Positions 40,425-50,527 of a stretch of 64,000 nt of DNA are shown here, piece by piece. The first letter of the stretch is position 1, and each line of letters opens with the position of its first letter. The DNA is from Monarcha castaneiventris obscurior (taxonomy: Eukaryota; Chordata; Aves; Passeriformes; Monarchidae): the NCBI GenBank assembly GCA_026261815.1, contig JAMPIT010000510.1, forward strand, positions 17,952,001 to 18,016,000. The letters run 5' to 3'. Both the position numbers and the translations under genes were made by a program. Below the pieces are notes generated by a model. It saw only the letters and a program-made list of their open reading frames with translations. It made no database searches and had not been told where the DNA came from.

Positions 40425-43400
40425 CTAAAATGGGAAAAAACAGGACAGTATTGGAAAAATTAGGTATTTTTTGTTAAGAGGTTAACCTCGTTTCTCTGAA
40501 AATAGCCAAGCTATAATCGATAGTCCCTCATTAATCCAACAGAAAAGACATTCAAGAATTGTTTACTGGAATAATTTATGCCTTAATAAAAGAAAATTAA
40601 TAAACCCCATTTCCAAAGACTATAACCTCTAGTGCTTGTAAGCACATGGCCTGAGGAGCATTCTTACCAAGACAGCAAGTGTATTAAAGCCACTTAACTT
40701 CTATCTTGACAGCATCAAGCACAAAGAGAAACAACATTAATAAAAAACAAGAAAAGGGTTATTTAGAATTTAAGTGTCTCTGTCTGTGTTTATGAACATA
40801 TTTACATGCAGACACATAACTTGACTGCAATACCTTAGTCATTACAAAACCCCAAAACACATTACTTTAGATTAGAGACTGATAAAATCATTGCAAATCC
40901 ATCTCGATTAAAACAGCCAGGATTAAGTGAGAAGTATCTCTAGATCATTTCAAGTTTATGAAGAGGGAGTGGGTAGAGAACATGCACCTCTTTCCTCTCA
41001 AACACAGCAAGGCAGTGTTTGTACTGTTCTACTGTAAGAAAGGAAAGTTAAAGAAATATCTAAGTACCAAAACCACCAGAAAGCAGACAGAAATTAGTTA
41101 ATGTGAAAAGAAATTATGTCTGAAGGCAAAGCAAACATTACTACGTTAAGTTGCAAACATTATTTTTGATCTTTGTTCTGCTCCAGCTGTGTTCAGCATC
41201 CTCTCATCCTGCTTAAAATAAAAACATGCACATCTCACTTGCTTTTCTCCTCCCAAGGTGACATCTATCTTTGAATAGTCCTGCTGGCCTAGCATCCTTC
41301 AGCACACCTTTCCACAAAGACATAGCAGATACTGAACTTATAACAACAAAACTTTGACAAAAGAAAACAAATCATACCAAGATTAGCCCAGGGAATCATA
41401 TAATCATTAACGCTCTGCAAGACCACCAAGATCAACAAGCACAACCTTTGACCAAACAGCACCATGCCCACCAAGCCGTATCACAACGTGCCATGTCTAC
41501 TCATTTTCTGAACACCTTTGAGGATGGCAACACCACCTCTTCCCTGGGCAGCCTGTTGCAACGTTTAACCACTCTTTCAGTGAAAAAATTTTTCCTAACA
41601 TCCGACTTGAACCTTCCCTGGCACAGCTTGAGGGCATTTCCTCTCATCCTGCTGCTAGATGCCTGGAAGAAGAGGCCAATCCCCACTTTGCTACCCTCTC
41701 CTTTCAGGCAGTTGTAGAGAGCAATAAGGTCCCCTGAGCCTTCCTTTTCTCCAGGCTAAACACCCCCTGCTCTCTCAGCCCCTCCTCATAGGATTTGTGC
41801 TCCAGACCCCTCACCAGTTTTGTTGACATTCTCTGGATGCAGTAAAATATATCTACACTTAATATAGTCACTGGCCTGAGAAGTCAAAGGGGCTAAGAAT
41901 GTCCTCCTTTATTTTCACTCAGCTATGATGCTGTTGTTCTTTTACCACAAAACAAATTTGGTCTGTTTGGAAAGGACAGCTTTTCATCAGTATTTGGATA
42001 ATTTGTGATGTTTTGGCATATTTTTTTTAAAAAGCTTTAGTTGAGACTGTCACAGTGTTAAAATTTGTAACACATTAAGAGCTAGATAGTTGAATTACCT
42101 TCATTATAATCTCAGGAGGGATGCAGTGTGTCAGAAGCTCATAAAGCCGTCCACGGACTTCTAAAAGCCTGTTGGAAAGACACCATGAAATATGAGAAGT
42201 ATGACCCCAAAGCATGCTAATAATGTGTTTCCACTGTTAGTGAAATACAATGTAGGAAAAGAGGCAATCCAAGCAAAGTTTCTTCTCTTCTTTTGGTTTT
42301 GTGTGTTATTTTAAAACCAAAAGAATTGCATGAGTCAATTTCAATTCAAAGGCTCTATCACCTTTTATTCAAAAGATAAATGACACATACTCTAGTTACA
42401 ATGGTCTCAGTTAATCTAGAAGCTACGAGCCTATTATAATTTGCCTCAGGATTTGTTTCCCTTTAATTCTTCTTCATATCCAAGTTATTATTCATGCTTA
42501 AGACTAGTGAGGAGACACAAACAATTTATTAGAGCCAGAGAGTTCCTTTATGCTGTTTTTCTGTCTTCATTGTTTATAAAAAGGCGTAAGACAATTAGAA
42601 CTGACACAATTACCCAATGCTCAGCTTTTGATAAGAGGAGGTCAGATGCAACAAGCATTTAAATTAAGTGACATCTCAAGCAAGTAATACATGGAACAGA
42701 CTAAAAGGATCAGGCTGTGGATATGACACTGAGATGGATACAGGGGTCATCTCCTGTTGTGCTCAAAAAAAAGCAATGATTTCTCACTTACAGTTCTTTT
42801 ACAAAGGTAATTATCTAAAGATGGTCAAAGAGAAACTTTAAGTAAAACAAACAAACAGAACAACCACACACACCCACCATCCCCCCACCAAAAAAGACAG
42901 AAAATACAACATGCAACTGAGTCTATGCTCACTTTTGATTACTAAGCTTCAACAGGGAAAAACAACAGTTTTTCAGTTCCTGACACTCAATCAGCCTTCT
43001 CTGGCAATTTTAAGGCTCAACTCCTCTGGCTGCAAACTACCAGCTCCAGCAGAAATAACAGAAAATTACACACAACTGAAGACTCACAATTTTGAATACC
43101 ACTTTTTTTTTAGGTTGCAGAGTACACCAAAAGCATAATTTATATCTCTACACAGGAGCATTCACCTACCTTTGTGGTGTCTGTTGACCAACAATAGCAT
43201 TTGCAGTTTCTCTCAAATAAACTTCCCAGTCCATCTCAGGAATGTCTTGATCAGCAGTAAAAGGATACCTACAAAATAGCAACTTTTTAGAAATTACAAT
43301 TAAAGCAAATTGTTATCTATTTTAACAAGGCCTTAGAAACAAGGTCATTTATGTGTCTGACAGAATAATTCACATTAATTTTTGCAGTGACTTACTGTTG

Positions 43401-46400
43401 TACTCTGCAGGACTCACACATAAGCAGTGCTTTCCGAAGATTCCTGCCAGATTTCTCTGCAATCCTTTGAGCCAGTTCCTGAGGAAGAGTCAGGCCTTCT
43501 TTCTTACACACACTGGACAAGACATGGCAGATCTAGACAGAAAACAGATCGCAGGGAGTACAACACTTAGCAAACTGTTCAGCACCTACAGATTGTCCTG
43601 TTAGAAAGATTTCTGGACCAGATGTGGACCAGTCTTTCATAAACCATGCTTGGCAAATCATCCAACACAAAGGAAAACTAAGTCATTACGTGAAACTAAA
43701 ATATTTCATAAGTCCACAGCAAGAACTTATCTAATAAGAATTTTTAAGTAACTTGTTTTTGCTTCTGTTTCAACATACATCTTCAATGCTGGGAGCAGGC
43801 ACTCGTATAGCCAGGCATCTGCTTTGAATGGGCCCTATAATTTTTGACATTGAGTTGCAGCACAGGATCAACCTGCAGGTCGCCATGTACTTCTCCATTG
43901 TTCTTCTCAAAGCATGCTGAGCATCTTTAGTGAGTTTGTCAACTTCTGTCAACAGCACCACTGAAAAAAGGATTAAACATAGTGAGGTTTTGTATTAATA
44001 TCAAATTTAAAAAAAAAAAAAAACTTCTGACATACAAGCAATAATACCAAAACAAGTGATAGCACACAGGAAGGGCAGCATGGTTCCACAGGCAGGAAAA
44101 TACAGATTAAGATAACCTGTGTGCCTTTTTGACTGCACAATCTTCATGCAATATACAGGTACAAACAAAACGGTGAACTGAAATGTCTGAAAAAAACCCC
44201 TGCATTTAAGAAGTATCTTGCCTAATTTTAACTGTTCTACTCACCTTTAAAATCCCGTTGAGTACTTGTCTCAAGCTGTTGGGACTGTGCCACTGTCTTC
44301 AAGAGTTCCTGAATTACCACACGGTCATTGTTTCCCGCATCACTGTATCAGGAATTTGAATAAATCTTGTTTTAGAACAACTTTATATTGCATATAAAAT
44401 ACATCCTCCTTAGGTGAACCGAATGAGCAAGAATGCCAAAAGAATTCAGAAGCTGCTGAGTTAGAATTAAGCTAATACAAATACACTTTGTTGAAAGTTA
44501 TCTCCTCTATAATAAAAACAACCCAAAGCCTATGCAGGTGCAACTGGATTAGTAGCACCGTATTCAAATGTAGTAAAACCACTGTCAAATGTTTTATTAA
44601 CTCATTAAAATAGAACTTATTTTCTTCAGAGGAGAAATCTAAACTTTTGTCACCTACATTTGAACAAGGACACACAATGTGAACCTTTTTACTCATTATA
44701 GAAAAGAACAATTAAGTCTAACCACATAACAGGATGCCTGACTCAAAACACTGATGTAAATGCAGGGGTTTTTATTCTGCAGAGTCCTTCCCAGAAATTA
44801 ATTTCCTCTCCCTGTTAGCCATTCATCCCACTCCATGTTACTCAAGATGCACTTGACTTCACTATGTTATAATTCAGTCAAACTTCACAGGCCATTGCAC
44901 AGCACAGAGGTTTACTGTCTGGCCAGACAAATGTGACAATTGCTTCATCACTTAAAGCCTATGAATCAGGATATTAATTCTTAATCAAAACTCAGTGCTT
45001 TTGTATTTAAAATTGAAATATGATTATTAATGTTTCAAGCTCTAAGCACTCTATACAGAGCAACAGGAAGTGTTAGTAGTATCAGGCTATCAGAGGGGAA
45101 GATTGACCAGTCACACATTTGGTATCACCAAAATGACATATTCAAAGCAGTGACTGCCAGTAAGTCTCAGTTTTTATTGGTAATTAACTGACGATTACTT
45201 GTGTATTAGAACACCAGCAGATACTCACTAATCAATGCACAGATTAGCTGCAGAATGAGCTTTTAAAGGAGACCTGGCACAGCAGAATAACTTCTAAAAG
45301 ACAAGGCAGCAAGAGCTAAGGTTTAGCAGTAACCAACACCTACCAGTACACAATGACATTCACTCATTGTGCTTTAAAGCAACATCATGAGGTTTCAGGT
45401 AAATACAAATATTTACTTTGGGTCTGGAAACTATCACCAGCAATTTCACAACTGCCAAAGAAAATGTAGACAGCTCCCATTAGAGCTTCTGTTATTTAAA
45501 TCAACATCTGACCTCAATCAATACAGGATCCACAGTATTTTGTGGTGGTCTTTCCCATGCTCCAAACACTTTATTCGGAGAGTTACTGGGTTAAGGTAAA
45601 CCTTGCTTACTTTCCAAATTCCTTTATTTTTGTATTTGTGAGAGAACTAACGATATGGAGGTGTTAGTTCCAGTAGAAGTTCTAAATTTCAACTGAAATG
45701 GGGAAATCTGTGAATCCAGAATTGTTTCTCTTACCCAGTCCTCAACATCAGCATGCTTATGTAGCCCATTAAACAGAACGTTATTGCCTTTAGTATACAG
45801 CAATTAAATTTTTGTTCAATTAGAAGTTGTTCAATTAAAAATCCTCTCCCTGCTCTCATTTGCAGGCCAAACCCATAAGCCATTGCCTGACTTGCTCAGG
45901 AAACAAATCAGGCAATCAGTCCCTCATACACCCAGGCTGAAGGCACTCATTGAAGTAAGCCACTTTTACTGCACACTTACCTCGGGTTAACTTCAAGGTG
46001 GTAATTACTTGCAATGGTGCTAATTTCAATCTTCTTTTTAGAAGGTGCCTGCATAGAAAATAAGTGCATTAAGTTTCAGAAAGTTTCCTAAAAATCTCTT
46101 ACAGCTTACAACTGGTTAAGGCAGGTAAACCAAGAACCTCAAAGAACTCCTGAGACATAGACTTGCTTATCTCCTATGGTCCCAAGCCCTCCTCCAAAGG
46201 GAAAAAGGAGAACTGACACATAATCCAGCCTACAAAATACCAACAGCAATGACTATGATAGCACCACTTAGTATGTATTACTGCAAACTCCAGTTACTCC
46301 AGAGTTTTGTCATAGAAATCTCATTAATGGAATCAGCCATTCATCAGAAGTGACTCTATGTTCACCCAAAGAAAAGGCTGGGAGGCAAAAGCACTGGACA

Positions 46401-48626
46401 AGCCCAAAGAAACTACTTACTTCTGTTCTCAAAGGATTTAAAGTGTACACTCTTTGCAGAAAACACTAGTATTTATATCACTGTTGAATTTAGGTCTGAA
46501 CAGTTACATATATTCCCTATTTCTAGCATTCAGTCTAAGAATGTTACTTGTTCCAGCACTGAGAACTAAAAAGAAAACATTAAATAACCCATTTATCAAT
46601 AAAGCTTGATAATACCCTGCTGGTCAAGCCTTCCACAGCAAGAATTTCTAATAGGCAATACAGCCTTTTAATAATAAACACTTAAATGCCCAAGACCAGG
46701 GCAGAGAGAATCTAAACTGATTTTTTGTTTTTGCTAATGGTAAAGTCGTCACTATGAAAATGAGAAAACAAGCTAAAACCTGCACATATGCAAAAACTGG
46801 TGCTAAAAGTTTTTAAAATTACCTTTACTTTTACAGGCAAATGATATTATTAACATTTAATTCAGAGCTAGTCTACCACAAGAGATGTTATTGTCCAAAT
46901 TGAATTGTAAACAATAGATAAAAACACCCACCCTGAGCAAAAAAACCAAACCAAATGAACAACCAACCAGGCACAGAAAACAACAGGGAAGCCCACATCC
47001 TGAAGGCCTAAAGAACATCTGGAAAATAATTTGTTCATATATCCAAGCTAGCATGATTAATTACATAAAAAAGGTTGAAGACAGTGAGTGCAAAATAAAA
47101 AATTAATTTTTAAAACTCAAATAAATACAAGGCCTCACAACAGAAATATTCCACATGTATTTCCACATTATTTCACAGCAGATGGGAGACTTAATTTTTT
47201 ACCGTTATACTCTGATGCTCAATCCTCAGTTTTTCCACTCCTGCACCATATAATTCCCTTAACAAACACATTATTCTTGTCTTTTTTCCAGCTCCTGATG
47301 GTCCATACACCAACAGATGAGGAAAGTCACCACATTGAACCTGAACAAAATGCAAAAAGATCAGTTACCTACAACAGTATTTTCCTTATAAAAGCATTTA
47401 TCCTTCCATTTTCACCCAAGTTTACATTAAATGACTTTTCCAGCTCCATCACAACATAGCACCTAGAATTAAAACTGCTGAAATCCTTTCCTGCAGCAAC
47501 ACTTCCTATAGAAGATCATATTTTTCTGAAGGCCACGTGTAACTCGTTTAACTTCGAACACCTCAGTGTTCAAAAAATACCCCAAGCAAACCAACAGCAA
47601 AACAAACCCCCCAAAACCCCACTTCAGCATTTATATGCTGCCCATGGTTACTAGAGTGACAGCTGCAAGAAACACACAGGAAAAAGGTTTGAAACAAAGT
47701 CTAAAGCAGATGCATATGTTCATGGTTATGATATACACACATATATTTACGTTTAGGAGTTTATTTCCTGCAAAGCTAAAAAGCATTACTTGGAGCACAT
47801 CTGACCATACCCCACAGTCAGCATTTAGGTTAGTTAGCTACCACTAATCCCTGAGGAAGTGAATGCGCCGGTCGGCACATCTGGCGGGAAAAGCAGTCCT
47901 GACTTTCATTCCCAGCTGCGCACCTTAAGAATTTCTGCTAACTACAGGCGAACAAGCCAAGCCCTGTTCTCAGGGACACTGAAACCAGCAGGAAAAACGT
48001 GTGCACACCACTCCAGAAACAGTCGAGCCACTGATCCCCCCGCAGCTTTTCCCTGGGCATCACGGCCTCGCTCCCAAGCAGGGCGCGATGCCGGGACACC
48101 TTCCCGCGGCACGGGCGCTCCTCGAAGGCCAGGGCCTGCACGGAGGGAAAGCTCCCGACCCCGGTCCCGCAGGAACAGCGTTACGGGCCCGGAATCCCAG
48201 TTATAGCAGGGGTCAGGTTGGAAGGGACCACGGCGGCCCAACCTCCCTGCTCAAGCAGGGCCGGCCCCGAGCACAGGGTATAGGATTGCATCCAGATGGT
48301 TCCTGACTCTCTCCAGTGGCGGACACTTCACAGCCCGCCTGAGCAATCTGTTCCAGTGCTCGGCCACCCGCATAGTAAAGTTTCTCCCCTCATTCCGGCG
48401 CAATGCCGACTGCGGGGGGATTCTCGCTGCAGGGAGGAGAGCACCGAGGGGACGCGGAGGCCGCGGGGCCCCCGGGCAGAGCCCGGCGGGGCGGCCGCCG
48501 GAACGCGGCGGCGGCGGGCAGCGCCCGTGCCTCACTGACCAGGTTGCGGAGCCGCGCCGCCTGCTCGCGGTGGAAGTCGAGGCGGGCGAGGGCTCCGGGC
48601 CGGTGCTTGTCTGCCCACAGGCTCAT
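40233..48626 (-). CDS. RFC3: RFC3, replication factor C subunit 3 (nine coding exons)
   Basis: RFC3 is one of the small AAA+ subunits of the clamp loader that uses ATP to open PCNA and load it at primer-template junctions in the nucleus; it also serves in the alternative loaders built on RAD17, CTF18 and ATAD5. The exons are 48540-48626, 47203-47340, 45981-46048, 44245-44342, 43779-43960, 43396-43532, 43170-43268, 42099-42168 and 40233-40424. They total 1071 bp, giving 356 residues plus TGA, the normal family length. Visible motifs are Walker [10 protein letters not shown] (residues 42-50), the Walker B region VVLLTEVD (131-138), sensor-1-like CCNS (164-167) and the SRC motif (177-179). The C-terminal collar part ends in GLDDMMF. 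The start is the first in-frame ATG, with G at -3. All nine exons agree with the chicken and human proteins as remembered. No frameshift or stop is present, so the gene looks intact. Confidence 0.97.
41392..41840 (-). mobile_element. CR1 LINE fragment in RFC3 intron 8
   Basis: The plus strand reads as the reverse complement of a CR1 3' end: terminal GGAATCATATAATCATTAA, then the stretches corresponding to CCAGGGATGG, to TCCCTGGGCAGCCTGTT, and to TTTTCTCCAGGCTAAACA. About 450 bp is kept, truncated at the element's 5' side as is usual for CR1. It has the same orientation as RFC3. Confidence 0.93.
42099..42168 (-). CDS. RFC3: RFC3 coding exon 8
   Basis: 70 bp, residues 270-293 ([10 protein letters not shown] through PPEIIMK). 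The acceptor is TCCAACAG and the donor is AAG|GTAATT, phase 0. It belongs to the C-terminal helical collar through which the clamp-loader subunits join in a ring. Confidence 0.95.
43170..43268 (-). CDS. RFC3: RFC3 coding exon 7
   Basis: 99 bp, residues 237-269 plus two bases. The acceptor is TTTTGTAG and the donor is CAAAG|GTAGGT. It encodes [10 protein letters not shown] through QQTPQ. Gly replaces the usual Ser in AIVGQQ. Confidence 0.95.
43396..43532 (-). CDS. RFC3: RFC3 coding exon 6
   Basis: 137 bp, residues 192-236 plus two bases. The acceptor is CTGTCTAG and the donor is CAACA|GTAAGT. It encodes [10 protein letters not shown] through [11 protein letters not shown], the helical lid that follows the AAA+ core. 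Confidence 0.96.
43779..43960 (-). CDS. RFC3: RFC3 coding exon 5 (Walker B, sensor 1, SRC motif)
   Basis: 182 bp, residues 131-191, beginning [10 protein letters not shown] and ending PAPSIED. The acceptor is TTTTTTCAG and the donor is GAT|GTATGT. It holds the Walker B region and the SRC motif. In clamp loaders the SRC arginine acts as the arginine finger towards the neighbouring subunit. It is the longest coding exon apart from the last. Confidence 0.97.
44245..44342 (-). CDS. RFC3: RFC3 coding exon 4
   Basis: 98 bp, completing Ser98 and running to Lys130 plus one base. The acceptor is GATACAG and the donor is AAAG|GTGAGT. It encodes [10 protein letters not shown] through TQRDFK. Confidence 0.96.
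45139..45327 (-). repeat. Inverted repeat copy B, in RFC3 intron 3
   Basis: This is the partner of 40001-40193, in opposite orientation, about 5.1 kb away inside the 1638-bp intron between exons 3 and 4. It carries AATAAA in the RFC3 sense (45173-45178), a possible intronic polyadenylation signal. In copy A the matching hexamer lies on the other strand. Most differences between the copies are transitions. Confidence 0.85.
45981..46048 (-). CDS. RFC3: RFC3 coding exon 3
   Basis: 68 bp, residues 76-97 plus two bases of codon 98. The acceptor is TATGCAG and the donor is CCGAG|GTAAGT. It encodes [10 protein letters not shown] through LEVNP. Ala at its first residue replaces the Thr of chicken and human. 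Confidence 0.96.
47203..47340 (-). CDS. RFC3: RFC3 coding exon 2 (Walker A)
   Basis: 138 bp, residues 30-75, phase 0 at both ends. The acceptor is TTGTTCAG and the donor is ACG|GTAAAA. The exon carries the P-loop GPSGAGKKT, which binds the ATP phosphates, and ends in EHQSIT. Confidence 0.96.
48191..48405 (-). mobile_element. CR1 LINE fragment in RFC3 intron 1, inside the CpG island
   Basis: Reverse-complement CR1 3' end, with GGTTGGAAGGGACC, then CTGCTCAAGCAGGG, CAATCTGTTCCAGTGCTC and ATAGTAAAGTTTCTCCCCTC. It ends about 135 bp from the exon 1 donor. The copy is GC-rich and keeps several CpGs, consistent with an unmethylated position. Confidence 0.88.
48540..48626 (-). CDS. RFC3: RFC3 coding exon 1
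   Basis: Encodes residues 1-29, starting [10 protein letters not shown] and ending LRNL. The donor is CTG|GTCAGT, phase 0. An overlapping GTGAGG four bases further on looks like a stronger donor, but it does not join exon 2 in frame, because exon 2 itself begins GTT CAA (Val-Gln). The exon is GC-rich and carries several changes from the usual vertebrate N-terminus, including His at residue 8 where family members have Tyr in the KYRP motif. Confidence 0.95.
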
Positions 48627-48640
48627 GGCGCTCGCACAGC

Positions 48641-48744
48641 CCACTGAGGGGCTCTTTGGCCGAAGCCCTCAGGGAGAGCAGCGACAGCCCCTGCCACGGT
48701 ACAGGAGTGTCTCAGTCCCTCCGGAAAGGGAACTCCCCGCTCTG
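48641..48744 (+). repeat. Promoter inverted repeat, left arm
   Basis: 104 bp that match the reverse complement of 48879-48982 without gaps. I count four mismatches, at 48644, 48662, and two near 48734-48738. The arm ends 14 nt upstream of the RFC3 ATG, so it lies in the 5' leader of any transcript starting further upstream. Confidence 0.95.
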
Positions 48745-48814
48745 GCGCGGCCCGGCGGCGGCAGCGCGCCACGTACGGCGCCCGCCGAGGGACAAACTCC
48801 GGCGGCAGCGGCGG

Positions 48815-48824
48815 CCCCGCCCCC
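48815..48824 (-). promoter_or_regulatory. GC box (Sp1/KLF type)
   Basis: CCCCGCCCCC on the plus strand, GGGGGCGGGG in gene orientation, about 190 bp upstream of the ATG in the spacer of the promoter inverted repeat. Its function is inferred from the motif and position only. Confidence 0.4.
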
Positions 48825-48878
48825 GCGACTCCCTCAGCGAAGCGCGGCGGCCGCGCCCCAGCCAGGCCCGGGCCATGG

Positions 48879-48982
48879 CAGAGCCGGGGGTTCCCTTTCC
48901 GGAGGGACTGAGACACTCCTGTACCGTGGCAGGGGCTGTCGCTGCTCTCCCTGAGGGCTTTGGCCAAAGAGCCCCTCACTGG
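48879..48982 (-). repeat. Promoter inverted repeat, right arm
   Basis: Partner of 48641-48744, separated by a 134-bp GC-rich spacer. Both arms give the same translated peptide on opposite strands (for example SDSPCHGTGVSQSLRKGN), which produces long but spurious reading frames here. Confidence 0.95.
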
Positions 48983-49100
48983 CACTGCGCAGGGATTTAA
49001 CTCTGCCCGCCAGCCCCGGCCAGCACGCTGGCTCCCCGTCGGGCCAGCGAACCCTTCGAGCCCCATCTGAAATTTTTCCTCTTCCGGCTCGCTTCAAGAA

Positions 49101-49337
49101 ATCACAGAATCATTTAGGCTGGAAAAGACCTCTGAGATCATCAAGGCCAACCTATGACCCAACACCACCAACTCAGACCATGGCACTGAGTGCCGTCCAG
49201 CCTTTCCTTAAACACCTCCTGGGATGCTGACTCCACCGCCTCCCTGGGCAGCCCATTCCGACATCTAATCTCCCAATCTGTGAAGAAATTCCTCCTACTG
49301 TCTAACCCAAACCTCCCCTGGAGCAGTTTAAGACTAT
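49101..49337 (-). mobile_element. CR1 LINE fragment upstream of RFC3
   Basis: Begins ATCACAGAATCATTTAGGCT, the reverse complement of a CR1 3' end, followed by CCCAACACCACCA, GATGCTGACTCCACC and TCCCTGGGCAGCCCATTCC. About 237 bp is kept. Its inner end abuts the retroviral pol remnant, which it appears to truncate. Confidence 0.93.
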
Positions 49338-49646
49338 AACGACTTGGTCAAGGGAGTTTACAGTCATAAGTAATTTGGAATGTGCGTTCTCCAAAAGCCC
49401 ACAACACCTAAAAAGGCTTGTGTTTATTTGTTGTTATTTGGTGGAGCCATTGCTGTTCTTGATAACATCCACTGCGATCTGATGATGTTTATCTTGCCAT
49501 TTTATGCTTAAAAACTGTATCTCCTGCACCAGTTCTTTTACTTTACTTTGTTTTATGGCAAAACCAGCTTTCAGAAGGACTAGGATTTTCTTCCCTTTCT
49601 CAAAAACTTCTTCAGCAGCCTCACTATAAATTAATGAGTTGCCCAT
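49338..49646 (-). pseudogene. Endogenous retrovirus pol remnant (reverse transcriptase region)
   Basis: A minus-strand frame from 49646 to 49434 encodes 70 residues including LLKAGFAIKQSKVKELVQ and IQFLSIKWQD. After a frame shift and a stop, the sequence continues with FLGVVGFWRTHIPNYL. These resemble the part of retroviral pol after the reverse-transcriptase active site, towards the connection domain. It is only about 300 bp, with stop codons and a shift, so it is non-functional. No flanking LTR was found. Confidence 0.75.
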
Positions 49647-49684
49647 AATCTATATAACATATAGTGAATTGTTAGGGTCCGTCT

Positions 49685-49711
49685 GTGTATGTATGTATGT
49701 ATGTATGTATG
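49685..49711 (+). repeat. (TATG)n microsatellite
   Basis: About six tandem copies of the tetranucleotide, seen directly. Confidence 0.95.
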
Positions 49712-50214
49712 GCTTTGTGTGTATACAGAACATATATGCAGAGAATTGTACAACAAATACGTATGTAGTAGACACAGTCTCATTTTATTTCTTTGCCTTG
49801 TAGCCCTAATAAATTTAACATATGCTCAAGTGATATTATTTGAAAGTAGAATTCCTTGAAGTAATGAAAGATGGTTATCTATACACATGAATAGTGTGAA
49901 ATGTGTCAGCCTAATTTTTTTCCTTATATGATTTCTGTGAAAAGAAAAGTAGATTAAATGTTCATGTGGCTGTTTATATTTTATCAGGTCTGTGTGCACG
50001 TTTATTCACACAGTCAGAAAGCACAATGCAAATAATGGCTGCACTAACCTGGACTGTCGAGTTACTCATGAAGATCACAAAAACCTACTGGGGGCACTTG
50101 GTAGTAGAGCACTTTCATTGATACCATGTTACCTGTTTGTCTGAAATAGTTATGTCTTGCTCTCATAGACATTCGTTCATCATTTTTATTTGCAGCTTGC
50201 CATGCATTAGCAAA
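49712..50214. other. Non-coding stretch, nothing recognised
   Basis: AT-rich, with no repeat family or coding signal that I can support. Confidence 0.6.
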
Positions 50215-50527
50215 TTCTATACTTCCCTGACAGGAGGATGTAGCCAACTGGAAGTCAGCCTTCTTCTCCCAGGCAACCAGCAGCAGGACAAGAGGACACA
50301 GTCTTAAGCTGCACCAGGGGAGGTTTAGGTTGGATATTACAAAGAAATTCTTCACAGAAGGGGTGATTAGATATTGAAATGGACTGGCCAGGGAGGTGGT
50401 GGAGTCACTGTCCTTGGTGGTGTGTGGCAGTCAGTGCCATGGTCTGGTGGACAAGGTGGTCTTGGGTCATAGGTTGGACTCAATGGCCTCAGAGGTCTCC
50501 TGCAGCCTAATGGATTCTGTGATTCCC
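50215..50527 (+). mobile_element. CR1 LINE fragment
   Basis: Sense-strand CR1 3' portion: GGACAAGAGGACACAG, GGGGAGGTTTAGGTTGGATATT, AAGAAATTCTTCACAGAAGG, then GGTTGGACTCAATGGCCTC and the terminal GGATTCTGTGATTCC. It is 5'-truncated. Confidence 0.93.

Larger units (their letters stand above)
48030..49030 (-). promoter_or_regulatory. RFC3 CpG-island promoter region
   Basis: About 1 kb of very GC- and CpG-rich sequence in an otherwise AT-rich window, covering the start codon and exon 1. No TATA box is seen. A GC box lies at 48815-48824. The limits are judged by eye. Transcription to the left is implied by the gene. No rightward gene was found within the window. Confidence 0.8.

Noticed and set aside
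41448..41717. Open frames at 41448-41717 and 60857-61156 with similar peptides
   Set aside because: Both lie inside CR1 fragments read on the antisense strand. The similarity is that of the repeat.
48531..48540. Stronger-looking GTGAGG donor for RFC3 exon 1
   Set aside because: Using it adds four bases and breaks the frame with exon 2. The GTCAGT donor gives the conserved LRNL-VQCGDF junction.
48403..48954. 183-codon and other long frames on both strands over the CpG island
   Set aside because: GC-rich sequence has few stop codons, and the inverted repeat duplicates the same peptide on both strands. The real coding here is RFC3 exon 1 on the minus strand.
49434..49646. 70-codon minus-strand frame as a possible small gene
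   Set aside because: It matches retroviral pol in style and continues in a shifted frame after stops, so it is a remnant of a longer element.
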